Source of the DNA: Legionella_A sp049239925
GTDB taxonomy: Bacteria > Pseudomonadota > Gammaproteobacteria > Legionellales > Legionellaceae
NCBI GenBank assembly: GCA_049239925.1
Contig: JBMLTO010000009.1
Coordinates: 1-16,288 of the forward strand
DNA: 16,288 bases
Reading direction: 5' to 3'
Part shown: positions 14,952 through 16,288 of the stretch, in pieces
How the letters are laid out: each line of letters begins with the position of its first letter
Numbering within the stretch: position 1 is the first letter of the stretch
Notes under the pieces: generated by a model
The model's input: only the letters and a program-made list of their open reading frames with translations
Databases searched by the model: none
What the model was told of the DNA's origin: nothing
Translations under genes and position numbers: made by a program

Positions 14952-16157
14952 GTGCTTATTTTATGGATTTTACTAGTAATCGCTAGCAGTTGTCTTGTGT
15001 TGCAACTACCAATTATTATTCTCATTGCACGCCGTTCAGAAAAAATGCAACGGAACTTAAATGAGAGTTTTCACCAACTTCATTTGGCCTTACAACAATC
15101 GAGTCAAACAACCCAACAAGCCATCCAAGAAAAAATTACTAACGGCCAATTATTAAGCCAACAGTTGGTGACCAACACACTGCAAGGCCAAATGATTGAT
15201 ATACGCGAGCAAATCAATCATAGTTTCAAACAACATACCGATTCATTATCTAATCATTTGAAACTATTAACTCAAGATATACGCGACCATCTTCATCATT
15301 TAACCTTGCAAGTGAATCACCGACTAACAGAAGGCTTTGAGAAAACATCATCAACTTTTACTGATATCGTCCAACGACTGACTATTATAGATGAAGCACA
15401 GAAAAAAATTACTGAGTTATCTAGCCATGTTGTTAGCTTGCAAGATGTATTAGTTGACAAGCGCGCACGTGGAGCATTTGGTGAAATACAATTAGCAACT
15501 TTGTTAGCAAATATGATTCCCAACAATCATTATAAATTACAACATACACTTAGCAATCAAAAGCGTGCTGACTGTATTTTGTTTTTACCAGAACCAACAG
15601 GCAATGTTGTCATTGATGCCAAATTTCCACTAGAAACCTACCAAAAATTAATCCAGAGCGAAACAACTCTGTTAGAAAAAAAAGCATTACAACAACAATT
15701 CCGCCAAGACTTGCAAAAACATATTAAGGATATTGCTGAAAAATATATTATTCCTAACGAAACAACTGATGGTGCGATGATGTTCATCCCTGCTGAAGCA
15801 ATTTTTGCAGAAATTCATGCCAATTATCCAGAAATAATTTCGCTGTCACAACGCCTGAAAGTTTGGCTTGTCTCACCTAGTACGTTAATGGCAGTGCTGA
15901 CTACTGCTAGAGCTGTATTAAAAGATGATGCTACTCGCAAGCAAATTCATATCATTCAAAAACACTTGCATGCATTGGCCGATGATTTTCAACGTTTTGA
16001 AAAACGGATGGATAAATTATCGAAACATATTGATCTAGCTCATCAAGATATTAGTGACGTCAATACATCAGCAAAAAAAATTGCACAGCGTTTTCATAAA
16101 ATTGAATCCGTAGAATTAGAGCTCAATGACTTTGCAGTCGCTGCAATAGAAGAATAA
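14952..16157 (+). CDS. rmuC: DNA recombination protein RmuC family
   Basis: RmuC proteins are membrane-anchored, nuclease-like factors; in E. coli loss of rmuC raises inversion at short inverted repeats. The 401-residue product has an N-terminal membrane helix (about 2-26), a long Gln-rich coiled coil (about 30-165) and the conserved RmuC core from about 168. Signatures are KRARGAFGEIQLATLL (170-185), VVIDAKFPLETYQKL with the D-x-K pair Asp222 and Lys224 of a PD-(D/E)xK-like fold, GAMMFIPAEAIFAEI, and VWLVSPSTLMAVLTTARAVL. The start is GTG at 14952, chosen because the membrane helix follows directly; no strong ribosome binding site is present. The gene is complete and is followed by a terminator within the right repeat. 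Confidence 0.93.
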   Translation: MLILWILLVIASSCLVLQLPIIILIARRSEKMQRNLNESFHQLHLALQQSSQTTQQAIQEKITNGQLLSQQLVTNTLQGQMIDIREQINHSFKQHTDSLSNHLKLLTQDIRDHLHHLTLQVNHRLTEGFEKTSSTFTDIVQRLTIIDEAQKKITELSSHVVSLQDVLVDKRARGAFGEIQLATLLANMIPNNHYKLQHTLSNQKRADCILFLPEPTGNVVIDAKFPLETYQKLIQSETTLLEKKALQQQFRQDLQKHIKDIAEKYIIPNETTDGAMMFIPAEAIFAEIHANYPEIISLSQRLKVWLVSPSTLMAVLTTARAVLKDDATRKQIHIIQKHLHALADDFQRFEKRMDKLSKHIDLAHQDISDVNTSAKKIAQRFHKIESVELELNDFAVAAIEE

Positions 16158-16179
16158 AACAATATCGCAGGGGTGTCGC

Positions 16180-16288
16180 ATTAAAATTTAATCAATCTGT
16201 TGTAGGTTGGGCCTTGTCCTGAAGTATCTTCAGTTTTTTAAAAATTAATGTTTAAAAAACAAAAGGTTGCTTTTGTTAAAAAAGAGTG
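16180..16288 (-). repeat. Right copy of the ~110-bp inverted repeat, reaching the window end
   Basis: This is the reverse complement of 91-202 with only a few differences (two homopolymer length changes, one substitution, and the four-base ACAA in place of GCCTC on the left). It starts 22 bases after the rmuC stop. The match runs right to the last base of the window, so the true outer boundary is unknown. It lacks the extra GGGCC/GGCCC palindrome of the left copy. Confidence 0.9.
16219..16239 (+). terminator. Rho-independent terminator for rmuC, inside the right repeat
   Basis: CTGAAG (16219-16224), loop TAT, CTTCAG (16228-16233) and six Ts (16234-16239) form a typical intrinsic terminator 61 bases after the rmuC stop. 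It is the counterpart of the hairpin in the left repeat and faces outwards. Confidence 0.7.

Noticed and set aside
91..16288. Terminal inverted repeats of a 16-kb mobile element or linear plasmid
   Set aside because: The genes inside are essential core functions (dnaE, ligA, acnA, folK), there is no transposase, recombinase or replication initiator, and the outer boundary of the repeat is not seen.
1..16288. CRISPR array, tRNA genes, prophage or defence island
   Set aside because: No regularly spaced direct repeats, no tRNA-like cloverleaf sequences and no phage, toxin-antitoxin or restriction genes were seen.

Overview
The window is AT-rich chromosomal DNA (by eye a little under 40% GC) holding ten recognisable genes, nearly all housekeeping. 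The proteins are gammaproteobacterial in type: AcnA, PcnB, FolK, LigA, DnaE, RmuC and a YgdQ-like TerC all read close to their enterobacterial counterparts. Base composition, a lone GadC-like amino-acid exchanger and HemJ as the protoporphyrinogen oxidase would fit the Legionella/Coxiella side of the class. That placement is inference; no 16S or other decisive marker is present.

Layout. Bases 1-339 hold a possible truncated leftward gene, a 112-bp repeat (91-202) and the leader of a small rubredoxin gene (340-519, +). Rubredoxin converges on a leftward terC-hemJ pair (1666 to 516), and a single TTAA supplies both stop codons. From 1763 a promoter drives pcnB-folK rightward (poly(A) polymerase, then a folate-pathway pyrophosphokinase), followed by a small universal stress protein. 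Aconitase A (4328-7000, +) and a 12-TM GadC-family transporter (7136-8515, +) come next, separated by an 11-bp inverted repeat. The 350-base gap 8516-8865 holds a terminator-like hairpin, a long imperfect inverted repeat and a GC-rich REP-like palindrome, and leads into a small two-TM protein of unknown function (8866-9105). The remainder is replication and repair: dnaE (DNA polymerase III alpha) and ligA (NAD-dependent ligase) on the minus strand, and rmuC divergent on the plus strand.

The most unusual structure is the pair of near-identical repeats at the two edges, 91-202 and 16180-16288, in inverted orientation about 16 kb apart. Each carries a Rho-independent terminator facing outwards: the right copy just after rmuC, the left copy in the path of transcripts leaving hemJ. 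The repeats enclose ordinary core genes, so they look like a dispersed intergenic element or a contig-breaking repeat, not the ends of a transposon. I found no CRISPR array, tRNA, rRNA, prophage, defence system or secretion system, and no clear undescribed multigene system. The observations worth follow-up are the repeats, several strong hairpins (one inside hemJ), and two or three small unannotated ORFs.
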